Of a stretch of DNA of 64,000 nt, positions 8,486-17,961 are shown piece after piece. Origin of the DNA: Paenibacillus lycopersici (GTDB taxonomy: Bacteria > Bacillota > Bacilli > Paenibacillales > Paenibacillaceae); NCBI RefSeq assembly GCF_010119935.1, contig NZ_CP048209.1:467501-531500 (forward strand). Reading direction: 5' to 3'. Below the pieces are notes generated by a model. The model did no database searches and was not told the origin of the DNA. It saw nothing but the letters and a program-made list of their open reading frames with translations. The position numbers and the translations under genes were made by a program. The first letter of the stretch is position 1, and each line of letters opens with the position of its first letter.

Positions 8486-9721
8486 ATGTCCAAACCGAAG
8501 GTGTTCGAAAAACCGATTGGGGTTAAGGATTATTTGCCGCATGCGGTGACGAAGCTGAGACAGATCGAAAATCAAGTGCTCGCTTGCATGGGCTCGTGGG
8601 GCTATGAGCAAATCATGACCCCGACGATGGAATATTACGACACGGTAGGCGTCGCGAGCTCGACATCGGACCAGAAGCTGTTCAAGCTGCTCAATAATCG
8701 CGGCACGACGCTCGTGCTGCGTTCCGATATGACGGCGCCGATCGCGAGGGTCGTCGCTTCCGTCCTGAAGGACGTGCAATTCCCGATCCGCTTGTCCTAC
8801 CACGCGAGCGTGTTCCGGGCGATCGAAGAAGAAGCCGGCCGCGAGGCGGAGTTCTTCCAGACCGGCGTAGAGCTCGTCGGCGACGCATCCCCGGATGCGG
8901 ATGCGGAAGTGGTGGCGCTGGCCATCGCTTCGTTAAAAGCGGCCGGCGTAAGCCGGTTCAAAATCGCCATCGGCCATGTCGGGTTCCTGAACGGCCTGTT
9001 CGAGGAGGCGCTGCCCGGCGAGCATGAGGCGCAGGAGGAGCTAAAGGCGTTCCTGCTCGGACGCGACTATGTCGGCTACCGGGAGCGGCTGCGCTCGCTC
9101 ACGCTGTCCGATGCGATGCGCAGCGAGCTCGAGGGCATCACGCGCCTGCGCGGCGGCCAGGAGATCTGCAGCCAAGCGCTGGCGCTCAGCCTGGATGCGA
9201 CGGCGCAGGCCTCCATTCGCCATCTGTGCGAAATGTGGGACGCGCTGGCGGCGCACGGCGTCTGCGAGCATGTGCTGATCGATTTGACGATGATCGGCGA
9301 CTTTAAGTATTACACGGGCATGACGTTCGAGGCTTACGCCGCCGATCTGGGCTTCCCGGTGGCGAGCGGGGGCCGTTACGATAACTTGCTTCAGCAGTTC
9401 GGGCGTCCGGCGCCGGCGACGGGGTTTGCGCTCAAGACGACGCGGATTCTGGAGCTGATCGGCGCCGGCGGCGAGCCTAACGCCGAGCGCGTGCTGATCG
9501 CGTACGATGCGGACGGCCGCGCGGCGGCCTTCGACAAGGCGCGCACGCTGCGCGAGAGCGGCACGGCCGCCGCGGTCGTGACGGAGCGCGTGGATGCGGA
9601 TGCGCGGCAAGCGCTGCGGGAAGCCGAGACAGCCGGCGCGAACGACGGGGAATTGCGCTATAAAGGCGCTGCATTTACGAAGCTGCTGACCTACTTCGGC
9701 GGCAGCCGGGAAAGGGAGTAG
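8486..9721 (+). CDS. hisZ: ATP phosphoribosyltransferase regulatory subunit HisZ
   Basis: A 411-aa class II aminoacyl-tRNA-synthetase-like protein related to HisRS but used as the regulatory subunit of short-form HisG. The N-terminus reads KPIGVKDYLPHAVTKLRQIE. HisRS-like motif 2 is visible (VLRSDMTAPIARVV) and a late motif reads GGRYDNLLQQFG. It is first in the his operon, 6 nt before hisG. Presence of hisZ agrees with the short HisG that follows. Confidence 0.94.
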   Translation: MSKPKVFEKPIGVKDYLPHAVTKLRQIENQVLACMGSWGYEQIMTPTMEYYDTVGVASSTSDQKLFKLLNNRGTTLVLRSDMTAPIARVVASVLKDVQFPIRLSYHASVFRAIEEEAGREAEFFQTGVELVGDASPDADAEVVALAIASLKAAGVSRFKIAIGHVGFLNGLFEEALPGEHEAQEELKAFLLGRDYVGYRERLRSLTLSDAMRSELEGITRLRGGQEICSQALALSLDATAQASIRHLCEMWDALAAHGVCEHVLIDLTMIGDFKYYTGMTFEAYAADLGFPVASGGRYDNLLQQFGRPAPATGFALKTTRILELIGAGGEPNAERVLIAYDADGRAAAFDKARTLRESGTAAAVVTERVDADARQALREAETAGANDGELRYKGAAFTKLLTYFGGSRERE

Positions 9722-9727
9722 GCGGAC

Positions 9728-10399
9728 ATGAATCAGGAGAATTTGCAGGCGGCCGATTCGGGACGCGAGCTGTTGAAGGTGGCGATGCCGAAGGGCCGCA
9801 TCTATAAAGTAGCTTCGAAGCTGTTCAGGGAAGCCGGCGTGCCGATTCCGAGCGACTTCGACGATACGCGCAAGCTGATCATCGAGCTGCCGGAAGCGGG
9901 CATGTCGTTCATTATGGCGAAGCCGGTCGACGTGCCGACCTATGTGGAATACGGCGTGGCGGATATCGGCATCGTGGGCAAGGACGTCTTGATGGAGGAG
10001 AACAAGGACGTCTACGAGCTGCTCGATCTCGGCATCGCGAAGTGCCGGATGTCCGTCATCGGACTGCCGGACTGGCAGCCGGTCATCCATCCCCGCGTCG
10101 CGACGAAATATCCGAGCGTGGCTTCTCAGTATTTCCGCGAGCAGGGGCAGCAGGTCGAGGTGATCAAGCTGAACGGATCGATCGAGCTGGCGCCGCTCAT
10201 CGGGCTGGCCGACCGGATCGTCGATATGGTGGAGACCGGCCAGACGCTCCGCGAGAACGGTCTCGTCGAGATGGAGACGATCTTCGGCATTACGAGCCGG
10301 CTGATCGCGAACCGCGTCAGCTACCGGATGAAGAACGAAGCCATACAGAGCCTGTGCGACAAGCTGCAGAGCGCGATCGCGGCGAAGCCGGGCATGTAA
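9728..10399 (+). CDS. hisG: ATP phosphoribosyltransferase, short form
   Basis: A 223-aa catalytic subunit of the first histidine step, ATP + PRPP to PR-ATP. It starts with [18 protein letters not shown]. The PRPP-binding region has the family signature around [21 protein letters not shown]. It lacks the C-terminal regulatory domain of long-form HisG and so depends on HisZ, encoded just upstream. Confidence 0.95.
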   Translation: MNQENLQAADSGRELLKVAMPKGRIYKVASKLFREAGVPIPSDFDDTRKLIIELPEAGMSFIMAKPVDVPTYVEYGVADIGIVGKDVLMEENKDVYELLDLGIAKCRMSVIGLPDWQPVIHPRVATKYPSVASQYFREQGQQVEVIKLNGSIELAPLIGLADRIVDMVETGQTLRENGLVEMETIFGITSRLIANRVSYRMKNEAIQSLCDKLQSAIAAKPGM

Positions 10400-10469
10400 A
10401 TGAACTGGAACGTAAGGCCGAGAGGCCTGCCGTCCCTATAGAGCGCAAGTGCGAAAGGAGCGATGCGGC

Positions 10470-11753
10470 ATGAGAAAGCTGCGAGCGGAGCAGTTTGGAT
10501 TGACGCGCAAAGTGGACTACGGTTCACCGGAGCAAAACGAAACGGCCGCCCGGATCGTCGAGGCGGTTCGGACGGAAGGGGACGCGGCGCTGCTGCGGTA
10601 CACGGAGCAGCTGGACCGGGTGCAAGTGGACGCCGCGGGACTTCGCGTGACGGAGGAAGAGATTCAGGCGGCGTACGACCGCGTCGATGCGGACTTCCTG
10701 ACGGCGATCCGCCAGGCGGCGGCGAATATCCGCGCCTTCCACGAGAAGCAGCTGCGGCAGTCGTGGGTGGACGTGCAGCCGGACGGCACGATGCTCGGCC
10801 AGCTGCTGCGGCCGCTTAAGCGCGTCGGCGTCTACGTGCCGGGCGGCAAGGCGGCTTATCCGTCGTCCGTGCTGATGAACGTGATTCCGGCGCAGGTAGC
10901 CGGCGTGCCGGAGATCGTGATGGTGACGCCGCCCGCGACCGGTGGCAAAACGGGCATCGACCCGTACATCCTCGTCGCGGCCGCGGAAGCCGGCGTCAAG
11001 GAAATGTACCGGGTCGGCGGCGCGCAGGCGATTGCCGCGCTCGCGTACGGCACGGAGACGATCCCGCCGGTCGATAAAATTTGCGGACCCGGCAATATCT
11101 ACGTCGCGCTGGCCAAGCGCGCGGTGTTCGGCGTCGTGGCGATCGACAGCATCGCGGGACCGAGCGAGATCGTCGTGTTGGCCGATGAAACGGCGGATCC
11201 CGCCTATGTCGCGGCGGATCTGCTGTCGCAGGCGGAGCATGACGAGATGGCGTCGGCCATTCTCGTGACGGCCTCGGAAGCGCTGGCCGACGCCGTGGCG
11301 ACGGAAGTCGAGCAGCAGCTGTCGACGCTGCCGCGGGAAGGTACGGCAAGGCAGTCCATCGAAGGCTACGGGGCGATCCTGCTGGCCGAGACGATGGACG
11401 AGGCGATCGCCGCCGTCAACCGGATGGCGCCGGAGCACCTGGAGATCATGACGGCCGAGCCGATGACGCTGCTGGGCCGGATCGAGAACGCGGGCGCGAT
11501 CTTCGTCGGTCCGTACAGCTCGGAGCCGGTCGGCGATTATTTCGCCGGACCGAACCACATTCTGCCGACCAACGGCACGGCGCGGTTCTCCTCGCCGGTG
11601 AACGTGGACGATTTCGTGAAGAAGTCGAGCCTGATCTATTACAGCAAGGACGCGCTGATGGCAAACGGCGATCAAATCATTGCGCTAGCCCGCCACGAGG
11701 GTCTGGAAGCGCACGCGAGAGCCATCGAGATCCGGCTGGAGCGGGAGCGTTAG
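10470..11753 (+). CDS. hisD: Histidinol dehydrogenase
   Basis: A 427-aa zinc- and NAD-dependent enzyme of the last two histidine steps. Visible family segments are [18 protein letters not shown], the glycine-rich [30 protein letters not shown], the zinc region LLSQAEHDE and the late [14 protein letters not shown]. The ATG at 10470 has AAAGGAG 9 nt upstream; a GTG at 10449 has no useful ribosome site. Confidence 0.96.
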   Translation: MRKLRAEQFGLTRKVDYGSPEQNETAARIVEAVRTEGDAALLRYTEQLDRVQVDAAGLRVTEEEIQAAYDRVDADFLTAIRQAAANIRAFHEKQLRQSWVDVQPDGTMLGQLLRPLKRVGVYVPGGKAAYPSSVLMNVIPAQVAGVPEIVMVTPPATGGKTGIDPYILVAAAEAGVKEMYRVGGAQAIAALAYGTETIPPVDKICGPGNIYVALAKRAVFGVVAIDSIAGPSEIVVLADETADPAYVAADLLSQAEHDEMASAILVTASEALADAVATEVEQQLSTLPREGTARQSIEGYGAILLAETMDEAIAAVNRMAPEHLEIMTAEPMTLLGRIENAGAIFVGPYSSEPVGDYFAGPNHILPTNGTARFSSPVNVDDFVKKSSLIYYSKDALMANGDQIIALARHEGLEAHARAIEIRLERER

Positions 11754-11799
11754 ACGAGGGAGCAGTCCCGATATATTACGCGAAAGAAGGTTGCTTACT

Positions 11800-12399
11800 A
11801 TGGCGGATAACGCAATTCGCGCAGCCGAGGTGGCGCGCAAAACAAACGAGACGGACATCAAGCTCTCGTTCGGCATCGACGGTACGGGCATCTCCAAGCT
11901 GGAAACGGACGTTCCGTTCCTGAACCATATGCTGGACCTGTTCACCAAGCACGGCCATTTCAACTTGACCGTCGAAGCCCGCGGCGACGTGGAGATCGAC
12001 GACCATCACACGGTCGAGGACATCGGCATCTGCCTGGGCCATACGATTCGCGAGGCGCTTGGCGACAAGCGCGGCATCAAGCGCTATGCATCGGTATTCG
12101 TGCCGATGGACGAGGCGCTGGCGCAGGTGGTCATCGACTTGAGCAATCGCGGGCATTTCGAATATCGCGCGCAGTATCCGTCCCAGCAAGTGGGCAGCTT
12201 CACGACGGAGCTCGTCCATGAATTCCTCGCGAAGCTGGCGATGGAGGCCCGTATGAACCTGCACGTCATCGTGCATTACGGCTTTAATACGCACCATATG
12301 ATCGAAGCGGTATTCAAGGCGCTTGGCCGCGCGCTTGACGAGGCGACAAGCATCGACCCGCGCGTGCAAGGAGTGCCTTCGACGAAAGGAGTGCTGTAG
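11800..12399 (+). CDS. hisB: Imidazoleglycerol-phosphate dehydratase
   Basis: A 199-aa monofunctional HisB. The two metal-binding repeats are visible as DDHHTVEDIGICLG and, later, GFNTHHMIEAVFKALG. The start ATG at 11800 follows GAAAGAAGG. The stop codon abuts the hisH start. Confidence 0.96.
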   Translation: MADNAIRAAEVARKTNETDIKLSFGIDGTGISKLETDVPFLNHMLDLFTKHGHFNLTVEARGDVEIDDHHTVEDIGICLGHTIREALGDKRGIKRYASVFVPMDEALAQVVIDLSNRGHFEYRAQYPSQQVGSFTTELVHEFLAKLAMEARMNLHVIVHYGFNTHHMIEAVFKALGRALDEATSIDPRVQGVPSTKGVL

Positions 12400-13038
12400 A
12401 TGATCGCGATCATCGATTACGGCATGGGCAATCTGCACAGCGTCAGCAAGGCGGTGGAACGGCTCGGCTGCGAGGCGGTCGTCACGGCCGACGCGAAGAC
12501 GATCATGGAAGCGGACGGCGCGATTCTGCCGGGCGTCGGGGCATTCGGCGACGCGATGCAGAACTTGCGCAATACCGGCCTTGACGAAGTGACGCGCTTC
12601 TACGCGGCGTCCGGCAAGCCGCTGCTCGGCATCTGCCTCGGCATGCAGCTGCTGTTCAGCGAGAGCGAGGAATACGGTCCGCATCAGGGGCTGAACCTGC
12701 TCCCGGGTACGGTCATCCGGTTCAAGGGCGATTTCAAGGTGCCGCATATGGGCTGGAACAAGCTGGAGTTCCGTCAGAATACGCCGTTGTTCGCCGGACT
12801 CGAGCAGGGGCATGTGTACTTCGTGCACTCGTACCATGTGAAGCCGGAGCGCGCGAGCGATCTGCTGGCGACGACGGACTATAACGGGCAAGTGACGGCG
12901 ATCGTCGGCCGGGACAACGTGTACGGCATGCAATTTCATCCGGAGAAGAGCGGCGATCTCGGCATGAGCCTGCTGCGCAATTTCCTGGCGCTTACGAGCG
13001 TGCGCGAACCGAGCGTTATTGAAGCGGACGCGCGCTAA
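12400..13038 (+). CDS. hisH: Imidazole glycerol phosphate synthase, glutamine amidotransferase subunit
   Basis: A 212-aa class I glutamine amidotransferase that feeds ammonia to HisF. The nucleophile is in LLGICLGMQLLF and the triad completes with MQFHPEKSG. The oxyanion segment LPGVGAFGDAM is present. Translation starts immediately after the hisB stop. Unlike most his operons the next gene is hisF and not hisA. Confidence 0.96.
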   Translation: MIAIIDYGMGNLHSVSKAVERLGCEAVVTADAKTIMEADGAILPGVGAFGDAMQNLRNTGLDEVTRFYAASGKPLLGICLGMQLLFSESEEYGPHQGLNLLPGTVIRFKGDFKVPHMGWNKLEFRQNTPLFAGLEQGHVYFVHSYHVKPERASDLLATTDYNGQVTAIVGRDNVYGMQFHPEKSGDLGMSLLRNFLALTSVREPSVIEADAR

Positions 13039-13042
13039 ACGG

Positions 13043-13079
13043 GCATGCCGCTTGCCCGGCTTGTGCCGGTCCGGCATGC
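13043..13079 (+). other. Nested hairpin between hisH and hisF, where hisA is expected
   Basis: GCATGCCG (13043-13050) pairs perfectly with CGGCATGC (13072-13079). It encloses a second hairpin, CCGGC (13056-13060) with GCCGG (13065-13069) around a TTGT loop. No T run follows, so a classical terminator is unlikely. Confidence 0.7.
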
Positions 13080-13147
13080 GGTAATCCGGGATTCGCCTGC
13101 ACGGCCAGGCTCGCGCATACCATTAACTTAAGAGAGGGGTGACCTCA

Positions 13148-13906
13148 ATGTTAGCCAAACGGATCATCCCGTGTCTGGACGTGAAGGACGGGCGCGTCGT
13201 GAAGGGCGTAAACTTCGTGAACCTGCGCGATGCCGGCGACCCCGTCGAGCTGGCGGCGATTTACGATAAGGAAGGCGCCGACGAGCTGGTCTTTCTCGAC
13301 ATTTCGGCTTCGGTGGAAGGCCGGGCGACGATGGTGGAGGTCGTCAAACGGACGGCCGGCGAAATCACCATTCCGTTCACGGTCGGCGGCGGCATCTCGC
13401 ATGTCGACGATATGAAGCGGCTGCTGCGGGCGGGCGCCGACAAGATCGGCATCAATACGGCAGCGGTCAAGAACCCGTCGCTCGTGAAGGACGGGGCGAA
13501 GAAGTTCGGCTCGCAGTGCATTGTCGTGGCGATCGACGCGAAGTTCAACCCGGCGTGGGGCGAATGGGAAGTATACACGCACGGCGGACGGACGGCGACC
13601 GGCATCAAGGCACTGGCCTGGGCCAAGGAAGCGGAGCAGCTCGGAGCCGGCGAAATCCTGCTGACGAGCATGGACGCGGACGGCACGAAGGACGGCTTCG
13701 ACCTGAAGCTGACGCGGGCGGTGTCGGATTCGCTCGGCATTCCCGTCATCGCATCCGGAGGCGCGGGCAAGGTGGAGCATTTCCATGACGTGTTCCTGCA
13801 GGGCCATGCGGACGCAGGCCTGGCGGCAACGATTTTTCATTATAAAGAGATGACGATCCGCGAAGTGAAGGACGATTTGCGGCAGAAAGGGGTCGAGATT
13901 CGATGA
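13148..13906 (+). CDS. hisF: Imidazole glycerol phosphate synthase, cyclase subunit
   Basis: A 252-aa (beta/alpha)8 enzyme. The N-terminus [19 protein letters not shown] is HisF-specific (catalytic Asp in CLDV). Phosphate-binding segments FTVGGGIS and [10 protein letters not shown] are present, and the second catalytic Asp is in [16 protein letters not shown] checked that it is not HisA: the HisA N-terminal pattern (PAIDIRGG-like) is absent. The ATG at 13148 follows GAGAGGGGTGACC; a GTG at 13139 is a weaker alternative. It overlaps hisIE by 4 bp. Confidence 0.96.
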   Translation: MLAKRIIPCLDVKDGRVVKGVNFVNLRDAGDPVELAAIYDKEGADELVFLDISASVEGRATMVEVVKRTAGEITIPFTVGGGISHVDDMKRLLRAGADKIGINTAAVKNPSLVKDGAKKFGSQCIVVAIDAKFNPAWGEWEVYTHGGRTATGIKALAWAKEAEQLGAGEILLTSMDADGTKDGFDLKLTRAVSDSLGIPVIASGGAGKVEHFHDVFLQGHADAGLAATIFHYKEMTIREVKDDLRQKGVEIR

Positions 13907-14592
13907 GCACGAGCAAAACATTGGAAGCGGCGGCGGCGGAGATCAAATGGAACGAGGCGGGATTGGTCCCGGCGATCGTACAGGATGTCAAGAGCAAAGA
14001 AGTGCTGATGATGGCATACATGAACCGGGAATCGCTCGCTCTCTCCGTAGAGTCGGGAGAAACGTGGTTCTGGAGCCGTTCGCGCAGCGAGCTCTGGCAT
14101 AAGGGCGCGACCAGCGGCCATACGCAGCGCATCGTATCGCTGCATTATGATTGCGACGGCGACACGCTGCTCGTCCGCGTGGAACAGAACGGCCCGGCTT
14201 GCCATACGGGCTCGTACAGCTGCTTCACGGGCGAGATCCAGGGCGTGAAAGGCACGGAAGCGGGCGCAAGCGCATTCCAGCAGTCGAGCGACCGTTTCGC
14301 GATGCTGAACCAGCTGGAAGCGACGATCGCGCAGCGGTACGTCGAGCGTCCGGAAGGCGCCTACACGACCTACCTGTTCGAGAAGGGCGTCGACAAGATC
14401 CTGAAGAAGGTCGGCGAGGAATCCGCTGAAGTGATCATCGCGGCGAAAAACAAAGACAACGACGAGCTTCGCTGCGAAACGAGCGATCTGATCTTCCACC
14501 TGATGGTGCTGCTGCGCGATCGCGGCCTGTCGCTGGACGAAGTCATGACGGAGCTCGGACGCCGCCATAATAAAACGAAGCCTTCCGCGTAA
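13903..14592 (+). CDS. hisIE: Bifunctional PR-AMP cyclohydrolase / PR-ATP pyrophosphohydrolase
   Basis: A 229-aa fusion. HisI (residues ~15-115) shows the metal site [15 protein letters not shown] and [11 protein letters not shown]. HisE (~130-225) is an all-helical MazG-like domain with [15 protein letters not shown] and [13 protein letters not shown]. It catalyses steps 2 and 3 of histidine synthesis. The start overlaps the hisF stop (ATGA), indicating translational coupling. It is the last gene of the operon. Confidence 0.96.
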   Translation: MSTSKTLEAAAAEIKWNEAGLVPAIVQDVKSKEVLMMAYMNRESLALSVESGETWFWSRSRSELWHKGATSGHTQRIVSLHYDCDGDTLLVRVEQNGPACHTGSYSCFTGEIQGVKGTEAGASAFQQSSDRFAMLNQLEATIAQRYVERPEGAYTTYLFEKGVDKILKKVGEESAEVIIAAKNKDNDELRCETSDLIFHLMVLLRDRGLSLDEVMTELGRRHNKTKPSA

Positions 14593-14767
14593 GCTGCGCC
14601 GGGAAGGCGGCCATCGCAACCGAGCCTGCGGCCAGCAAGCTCGGTTCTGTCGCGTTCGGCCCGCCGGACATGTAACAATGCGGGGACAAACCGCGACAGA
14701 AGCCGAATAGGGACGAGAGAAGCCCGTTGAACCGGATACATGGCGGGTAATCCCTAGAGATCGATTT

Positions 14768-14795
14768 TTGAATTATGATCATTTCCATGTATAAT
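14768..14795 (+). promoter_or_regulatory. SigA-type promoter of the PRPP synthetase gene
   Basis: TTGAAT (14768-14773), a 16-bp spacer and TATAAT (14790-14795). The gap 14593-14921 also holds an ACCGAGC/GCTCGGT hairpin (14618-14645) after hisIE, and a leader of about 120 nt with no recognised riboswitch. Confidence 0.65.
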
Positions 14796-14921
14796 GAAAG
14801 TTGTCGAAACAAAGCGGTATTGCGGATACCCAAATCGGTAGTCGTTTCTGTTCGGCTTCCCTGCCCTAGCGGAAGGGAAGAAGCTTATCAATTTAGTGGT
14901 CTAATCGCTCAGGAGGGTATT

Positions 14922-15875
14922 ATGTTGTTTAGCGACAAGCTGCGTATTTTCTCGGGTTCCTCGAATCCCAAATTGGCTCAACGAATCAGCGAAGAGCTCG
15001 GACTTCCGCTCGGTAAAATCAAAGTGTCCCGGTTTAAAAGCGGCGAGATCTACGTGCACTACGAGGAGACGATCCGTAACTGCGACGTGTTCCTGGTGCA
15101 GTCGTTCTCGCATCCCATCAACGATCACTTTGTCGAGCTGCTCGTGATGATCGACGCGGCGAAGCGTGCTTCCGCACGTACCATCAACATCATTATGCCG
15201 TATTACGGTTATGCGCGGCAGGAACGCAAGGCGGCTCCGCGCGAACCGATCTCAGCCAAGATGCTTGCCGATGTATTGACGACGGTCGGGGCGACCCGCA
15301 TCATCACGATCGACCTGCATGCGCCGGCGATTCAAGGGTTCTTCAACATTCCGGTGGATCACCTGACGGGCCTGGACCTGATCAGCGATTACCTGAAGGC
15401 GAAGAACATCAAGAATCCGGTAGTCGTGTCTCCGGATGCCGGCCGTGCTTCGACGGCGGAGAAGCTGGCGAACTATCTGGACGCGCCGTTCGCGATCATG
15501 ATCAAGAAACGCCATGCCCACAACGAGTCTACCATCACCCACGTCATCGGCGATGTCGAGGGCGGCACGCCGATCATTATCGAGGACATGATCGATACGG
15601 GCGGCACGATCGTGAATGTCGTGGAAGGCCTCAAAGAACGCGGCGCCGAGGACGTCTACGTATGCGCTACGCATCCGCTCTTCTCGGGCCCTGCCCTGCA
15701 GCGATTGGACCATCCCAATATTAAAGAAGTCATCGTCACCGACACGATCTCGATTCCGGACAACCGTTCGGATCGCTTCAAAGTGCTGTCGGTCGCGCCG
15801 ATCCTGGCGGAAACGACGCGGATCATCATCGAAGGCGGCTCCATCAGCACGCTCTTCAAAAACGCGGGCATCTAG
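14922..15875 (+). CDS. prs: Ribose-phosphate pyrophosphokinase, divergent paralogue
   Basis: A 317-aa PRPP synthetase family protein; PRPP is the substrate of HisG. Family segments are DKLRIFSGSSNPKLAQRI, YYGYARQERKA, PREPISAKMLADVL and the PRPP loop IEDMIDTGGTIVNV. Two canonical sites are altered. The signature reads DLHAPAIQGFFNIPVD, where class I enzymes carry Gln at the sixth position, and the segment usually SPDHGGVTRARKLA reads SPDAGRASTAEKLA. The start ATG at 14922 follows AGGAGGG; an upstream in-frame start at 14775 would include the promoter region. B. subtilis has its prs elsewhere, so this may be a second copy. Confidence 0.83.
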   Translation: MLFSDKLRIFSGSSNPKLAQRISEELGLPLGKIKVSRFKSGEIYVHYEETIRNCDVFLVQSFSHPINDHFVELLVMIDAAKRASARTINIIMPYYGYARQERKAAPREPISAKMLADVLTTVGATRIITIDLHAPAIQGFFNIPVDHLTGLDLISDYLKAKNIKNPVVVSPDAGRASTAEKLANYLDAPFAIMIKKRHAHNESTITHVIGDVEGGTPIIIEDMIDTGGTIVNVVEGLKERGAEDVYVCATHPLFSGPALQRLDHPNIKEVIVTDTISIPDNRSDRFKVLSVAPILAETTRIIIEGGSISTLFKNAGI

Positions 15876-15930
15876 CACCGGCGACGCCGGTCAATGCCCG
15901 CAAATACGGCCGCCGCGGGCGGCCACCTTC

Positions 15931-15960
15931 GCGAATCGCGGGCCGGCGCCCGCGATTTGC
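15931..15960 (+). terminator. Hairpin after the PRPP synthetase gene, possible terminator
   Basis: A 13-bp stem: GCGAATCGCGGGC (15931-15943) pairs with GCCCGCGATTTGC (15948-15960), with one G-T pair. It is not followed by a clear T run, so termination is uncertain. Confidence 0.5.
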
Positions 15961-15994
15961 CACATATTCTTTCGTGTAAGGATAGGCCGCGCTA

Positions 15995-16003
15995 TGGTAT
16001 AAT
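15995..16003 (+). promoter_or_regulatory. Extended -10 promoter of the TPR gene
   Basis: TGGTATAAT matches the extended -10 consensus. The -35 region 17 bp upstream (TGTAAG) is poor, as is common with extended -10 elements. Confidence 0.55.
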
Positions 16004-16092
16004 CGTAGAAACTTTGTATGGGGCTGATCGTACTAACGTGCTTAAATTCGATGCATATACGAGTTTTGCTCGCCCGTGCAACCGACCCTTGC

Positions 16093-16167
16093 CGCGAACT
16101 GCGTTCGCAGCTCGGGTATGCAGCCAACCCTGGTCGCGAACTGCGTTCGCAGCTCGGGTATGCAGCC
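16093..16167 (+). repeat. Two 33-bp direct repeats, each able to fold, before the TPR gene
   Basis: A 33-bp unit occurs at 16093-16125 and 16135-16167 (period 42 bp) and is identical in both. Each unit holds GCGAAC-TGC-GTTCGC, a 6-bp stem. The second unit ends 4 bp before the ribosome-binding site AGGAGGTG. Confidence 0.9.
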
Positions 16168-16186
16168 TAAGGAGGTGCCTTGTGTT

Positions 16187-17929
16187 ATGAAAGAAAAGAA
16201 AATTGCGCTAGCCGACCGCAGCACCAAGATCATTCCGATTCAGTGGGACGCAACGTACTTTTTCGAGCGAGCGGTTCGTTCCATGGACCGATATCATTAT
16301 GACAAGGCACTCAAGTATTTCCGGCGCGCGGCCGAATACGAGCCGGAGAATCCCGTCAACCATTGCAATATGGCGGGCATTTTGTCTGAGATGGGCAATT
16401 ACGAGGAGTCCAACCGGATCCTCGACTCGATTGTCAACGAGCTCGATCCCGAGATGACGGAATGTCATTTTTATATGGCGAACAATTACGCTAACATGGA
16501 GATGTACGAAGCGGCCGAGGACTCTCTCGTGCGCTATCTGGAAGAAGACGCCGAAGGGCAGTTCCTCGAGGAAGCGGAAGAAATGATGGAGCTGCTCCAT
16601 TACGAGCTGGAGCGTCCGACGAAGCTTGCGTTCATCAAGGCGCGCGAAGGATTCTTCGAGCATGACCGCGCTAGGGCGATGCTGGAAGATGGCAAGTTCG
16701 CGGAAGCGGTCCGGCTGCTCGAAAGCATCGTCGAGAAGAACGGGGAGTTCCTCGCGGCGCGGAACAATTTGGCGCTGGCCTATTATTACATGGGCATGTT
16801 CGACAAGGCGATGGCGACGATCAAGCAGGTGCTGGAGCTGGAATCCGGCAATTTGCACGCGCTGTGCAACCTGGCGATCTTCTACCAGCATGCCGGCGAC
16901 AAGGAGGAGCTTGCGCCGCTGGTCGAGCTGCTGTGCAAGACCGTTCCTTTCCATCAAGAGCATGTGTTTAAGCTGGCTACGACGATGGGCATTCTAGGGG
17001 AACACGGCGAAGCTTACCGGCACTTCATGCGCCTCTTGAAGGACGGCGCGCTGAAATCCGATCCTTGCTTGTTCCATTATGCGGCCGTTGCGGCTTGCAA
17101 CATGGGCCGTTACGATGAGTCGCGCCGGCTGTGGCAGCAGGTGAAGAAGCTGGATCCCGAGTCGCATGTGCCCGGCTATTACCTGGAACAGCTGGAGCGG
17201 ATGGAGAACGGCCAGCATGCGGCGCCGGCAAGTTACCATTATCATCTTCCGTTCGAGGAGCAGTTCAGGCTGTGGGAGAAGTCGACGGAATCGCTGCCGG
17301 ATCATATGAAGCGCGATCCGCTCGTGCGCTCGTCCTTCTTCTGGGCGCTGCGCCACGGCGACCGCCATACGAAGCTGCAAGTCATTCAAGCGCTCGGCAT
17401 GATTGCCGACAACGAAGTGAAGGATGCGCTGCGCGAGTTCATTATCGAGCCGCAGGAAGACGATTACTTGAAGCGGATCGCCATCTTCGTGCTCCGCTCC
17501 ATCGGCGTGCACGAATCTTTGCATGCCATACTGGAGGGCGAGGAAACGGTCATCGAGCACAGCCGGATGCCGTCCCGTCTGCCGATCTGGGAAGACAAAT
17601 GGCAGTCGGTGCTGGAAGCGGCGCTCGCGCGCATGAACAAGCATTACGACCTGGTGCAGCAGCATGATCTGCTTACCTTGTGGATCGAATTCCTGTCGCG
17701 CGTCTATCCCGACGTGCCGAAGTTCGGCAAGGTGGAGGGCTGGGCCGCCGCGCTGGAATACTTGACCGCCAAAATGCACCGCCGCGAAATATCGTACCAT
17801 GAGGTTTCGCAGCGTTACGGCGTTTCGATCGCGACCGTCAGCAAATGCGCCAAGCGCATTGATGAAATATGCGGTATCAAAGAGAAAATGAGAATGATTT
17901 TCCCGGCATTGGCGGATCACCGCGAATAA
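16187..17929 (+). CDS. TPR-repeat protein with C-terminal HTH-like segment (YvcD-like)
   Basis: A 580-aa cytoplasmic protein. TPR motifs occupy roughly residues 20-300 (for example DKALKYFRRAAEYEPENPVNH, and NNLALAYYYMGMFDKAMATI). The middle ~320-450 looks like HEAT/TPR-type helices. The C-terminal ~50 residues (EISYHEVSQRYGVSIATVSKCAKRI region) look like a helix-turn-helix. ATG 16187 follows AAGGAGGTG; the frame is also open through the upstream 42-bp repeats, which I treat as leader. It lies just before trxB, where B. subtilis has the TPR gene yvcD. Its partner is unknown. Confidence 0.75.
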   Translation: MKEKKIALADRSTKIIPIQWDATYFFERAVRSMDRYHYDKALKYFRRAAEYEPENPVNHCNMAGILSEMGNYEESNRILDSIVNELDPEMTECHFYMANNYANMEMYEAAEDSLVRYLEEDAEGQFLEEAEEMMELLHYELERPTKLAFIKAREGFFEHDRARAMLEDGKFAEAVRLLESIVEKNGEFLAARNNLALAYYYMGMFDKAMATIKQVLELESGNLHALCNLAIFYQHAGDKEELAPLVELLCKTVPFHQEHVFKLATTMGILGEHGEAYRHFMRLLKDGALKSDPCLFHYAAVAACNMGRYDESRRLWQQVKKLDPESHVPGYYLEQLERMENGQHAAPASYHYHLPFEEQFRLWEKSTESLPDHMKRDPLVRSSFFWALRHGDRHTKLQVIQALGMIADNEVKDALREFIIEPQEDDYLKRIAIFVLRSIGVHESLHAILEGEETVIEHSRMPSRLPIWEDKWQSVLEAALARMNKHYDLVQQHDLLTLWIEFLSRVYPDVPKFGKVEGWAAALEYLTAKMHRREISYHEVSQRYGVSIATVSKCAKRIDEICGIKEKMRMIFPALADHRE

Positions 17930-17961
17930 GGGAGCTCAATCGCACAAAGGAGGCAACATTC

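Noticed and set aside
13148..13906. HisA instead of HisF
   Set aside because: The N-terminus ([15 protein letters not shown]) and [12 protein letters not shown] are HisF features, so this gene does not replace the missing hisA.
16076..16186. N-terminal extension of the TPR protein made of two 14-residue repeats
   Set aside because: The frame is open, but AGGAGGTG lies after the repeats and before ATG 16187, so the repeats are better read as leader sequence.
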